64,000 nucleotides of DNA, taken from Anaerolineae bacterium. GTDB lineage: Bacteria; Chloroflexota; Anaerolineae; Anaerolineales; Anaerolineaceae. The position numbers and the translations under genes were made by a program. Below, piece after piece: positions 62,783 through 64,000 of the stretch. The notes under the pieces are model-generated. The model ran no database searches. It had not been told where the DNA came from and was given only the letters and a program-made list of their open reading frames with translations. The DNA is taken from contig JABLWW010000005.1 of the NCBI GenBank assembly GCA_013178295.1, positions 182,956 through 246,955 on the forward strand. The letters are read 5' to 3'. The stretch's first letter is position 1. Each line of letters opens with the position of its first letter.

Positions 62783-64000
62783 TTATCTTTCTGGTCTTAT
62801 GCGTTGACTGTTGTGGGAGAATGGTGTCTCGCCGTTAGACGTTTGTGGAGGAATGGTTTCCTGCCAGCTGGCACTGGTCGGATACTGTTCCGCTGCGCCC
62901 AGTAATACATTATAAACAGGATAGATTAGAACTGCGAAAAAGTTGTACTCATCAAAACCGTGGTTCTTGAAATCTGGTAGATAGTCAAAGTTGTCAGAAA
63001 TTATCCATGTGGTTGAAATGGTCCCGTCCGCGGCTACTGTTGTATTGGTGGCAGACAAGGTCCCCGTATGAACCATAAAGAAGGCCTGGTTGCCCTCTAG
63101 TGCGGCTAACCACCATTTCCTGCCAGGGCCATTTGCGGTGAAATTTTCACTTATATCTGGCATGCTGTAAGCTTCGTGACCATAACTTTGGTCATCATGT
63201 ATCTGATCAACTATTCTGCCTTGTGCAGCCTGGACACTTGGATCATCCTGCAGGCTTTGAAGCCCTTCGCCAACGATATTCGCGTGTCCGGCATGCTCAT
63301 ATCCTAACAGCAATAACCCCAAAAGGTTCGAGGCATCGCCATTGGCTGGTGCTGATGGCGTATGGATAAAATTATTATAAATTGCTGTACCAAGAATCAC
63401 TCCCCCGCCAATAGCAGCGACGAGACAAAAAATACAGTGGCCTGATGTGTCAGTATATTTGACAGGGTTGTTGTTTGCGAAGGCATACCGATCCCAGGCT
63501 TGTACCCCTTGACCTTCTGGTACAAGCGTATCCGCCTGAATAAACCGCCGCAGTGCCGGGTCATAAAAGCGCGCTACGTAGAAGTACAACCCGGCTTCGG
63601 GCTGCTCGAGTTGTGCGGTGTAGCGGTAGCTGGTGGGCGTCAGTCCGCTCTTCCAGCGCACCTCGCCATAGGCTGTATATTTTATTTCCGAATTCCACGC
63701 GCCATCCTCGCTGGCTGTGACACTGGTCGAACCCAGATGGTCGTCCAGCACCCAGTGCAGGGTGTCCGTCTCGTCTTGGATGGTGCGCACCGCCACAAAC
63801 TGCCTCCCTAGCGTGTAACACTTATGTATTGTATCATCGTTCTGCTGGTAGTGTCTGCCTGGGTAGTAGGTTGTCTTGCCGTTCACCACCGACTTGACCA
63901 GGTTATTGTCACCATCATAGAGATATTGCGCTTCCTGCAGCGGCTCTACCGGTGTCTCGCTTGCGGCTGGTGTGCGCGAGGGCAGGCGTGTGGGGGTGAT
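62783..64000 (-). CDS. Rhs/YD-repeat protein, C-terminal part (runs off window end)
   Basis: The frame is open to base 64000. Visible first are a Thr/Pro-rich stretch and YLYDGDNNLVKSVVNGKTT (YD repeat), then the conserved end of an Rhs core: HLGSTSVTASEDG, GLYFYVARFYDPALRRFIQADTL, YAFANNNPVKYTDTSGH. About 215 residues follow that are not Rhs: a membrane-like segment (LVAAIGGGVILGTAIY), then YEHAGHANIV, QSYGHEAYSMPDI and a Trp/Asn-rich tail. In polymorphic toxin systems this is where the toxin domain lies. I do not recognise the domain. Confidence 0.82.
   Translation of the reverse strand: MTPTRLPSRTPAASETPVEPLQEAQYLYDGDNNLVKSVVNGKTTYYPGRHYQQNDDTIHKCYTLGRQFVAVRTIQDETDTLHWVLDDHLGSTSVTASEDGAWNSEIKYTAYGEVRWKSGLTPTSYRYTAQLEQPEAGLYFYVARFYDPALRRFIQADTLVPEGQGVQAWDRYAFANNNPVKYTDTSGHCIFCLVAAIGGGVILGTAIYNNFIHTPSAPANGDASNLLGLLLLGYEHAGHANIVGEGLQSLQDDPSVQAAQGRIVDQIHDDQSYGHEAYSMPDISENFTANGPGRKWWLAALEGNQAFFMVHTGTLSATNTTVAADGTISTTWIISDNFDYLPDFKNHGFDEYNFFAVLIYPVYNVLLGAAEQYPTSASWQETIPPQTSNGETPFSHNSQRIRPER
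63687..63869 (-). repeat. copy B of the Rhs core segment (within the Rhs gene)
   Basis: In-frame part of the Rhs gene, matching copy A at 62063-62245 over the same 183 bases without gaps. Copy A diverges at both ends, at 62063 and 62245, which marks the recombination edges. Confidence 0.85.

Overview
The window is a typical stretch of bacterial chromosome of moderate GC content. Family choices and style suggest an Anaerolineae-type member of the Chloroflexota: GH57/GH13 pairs, PBP-like/CapA fusions, arrays of GT-C membrane glycosyltransferases, DUF348-G5 lipoproteins and LysM/zinc-ribbon proteins. This is an inference from gene families; no rRNA gene or taxonomic marker was checked. There are about 50 protein genes, one tmRNA, one tRNA-Leu(GAG), no rRNA, no CRISPR array and no recognisable insertion sequence. 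Genes are tightly packed, often with 4-base start/stop overlaps and with convergent genes whose 3' ends overlap.

Layout. 1-8400: a partial hypothetical gene, an SDR protein, a GH57 and a large GH13 amylase-like enzyme (glucan metabolism), an AlkZ-related winged-helix protein and a thiolase. 8500-21900: two tandem envelope proteins that join a binding-protein-like domain to a divergent CapA domain, a cyclase-family hydrolase, thioredoxin reductase, an EAL-HDOD signalling protein, a LysM membrane protein, HemW, a Tat-exported L,D-transpeptidase and a GH5 glucosylceramidase-like enzyme. 21900-31300: a divergent transketolase, a short pyruvate-kinase-like protein, a HEAT-repeat membrane protein directly behind the tmRNA gene, a DUF255/thioredoxin protein and a SIS-domain sugar isomerase-like protein.

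31300-42500: seven polytopic GT-C type glycosyltransferase-like proteins with a nitrilase-family amidase between them, pointing to cell-surface glycan work. 42600-46460: an orphan DegS-like histidine kinase, a PPi-type phosphofructokinase, class II fructose-bisphosphate aldolase and a NUDIX hydrolase. 46470-53300: a compact minus-strand run of eight genes (LmeA/YpmS-like lipoprotein, DUF348-G5 propeller lipoprotein, UDP-glucuronate decarboxylase-like, GtrA, BchI-like ATPase, TPR, UroD-like, RsmD). 53350-60900: housekeeping genes (ScpB, RluB-type pseudouridine synthase, PlsX, polyprenyl synthase, TatD, phosphohexomutase, a second PFK).

60990-64000 is the accessory end. It holds a small membrane protein, a structured intergenic stretch closed by a strong terminator, an intact DUF2281 antitoxin-like gene whose MazF-like partner is cut to 20 codons, a 183-base copy of an Rhs core segment, a small secreted protein that may be an immunity protein, and the 3' part of an Rhs/YD-repeat gene with an unfamiliar C-terminal domain that runs off the window.

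Promoter reading is informative. At least seven promoters have an extended -10 (TGn-TATAAT/TATACT), and several lie so close to the start codon that the mRNA should be leaderless or nearly so.
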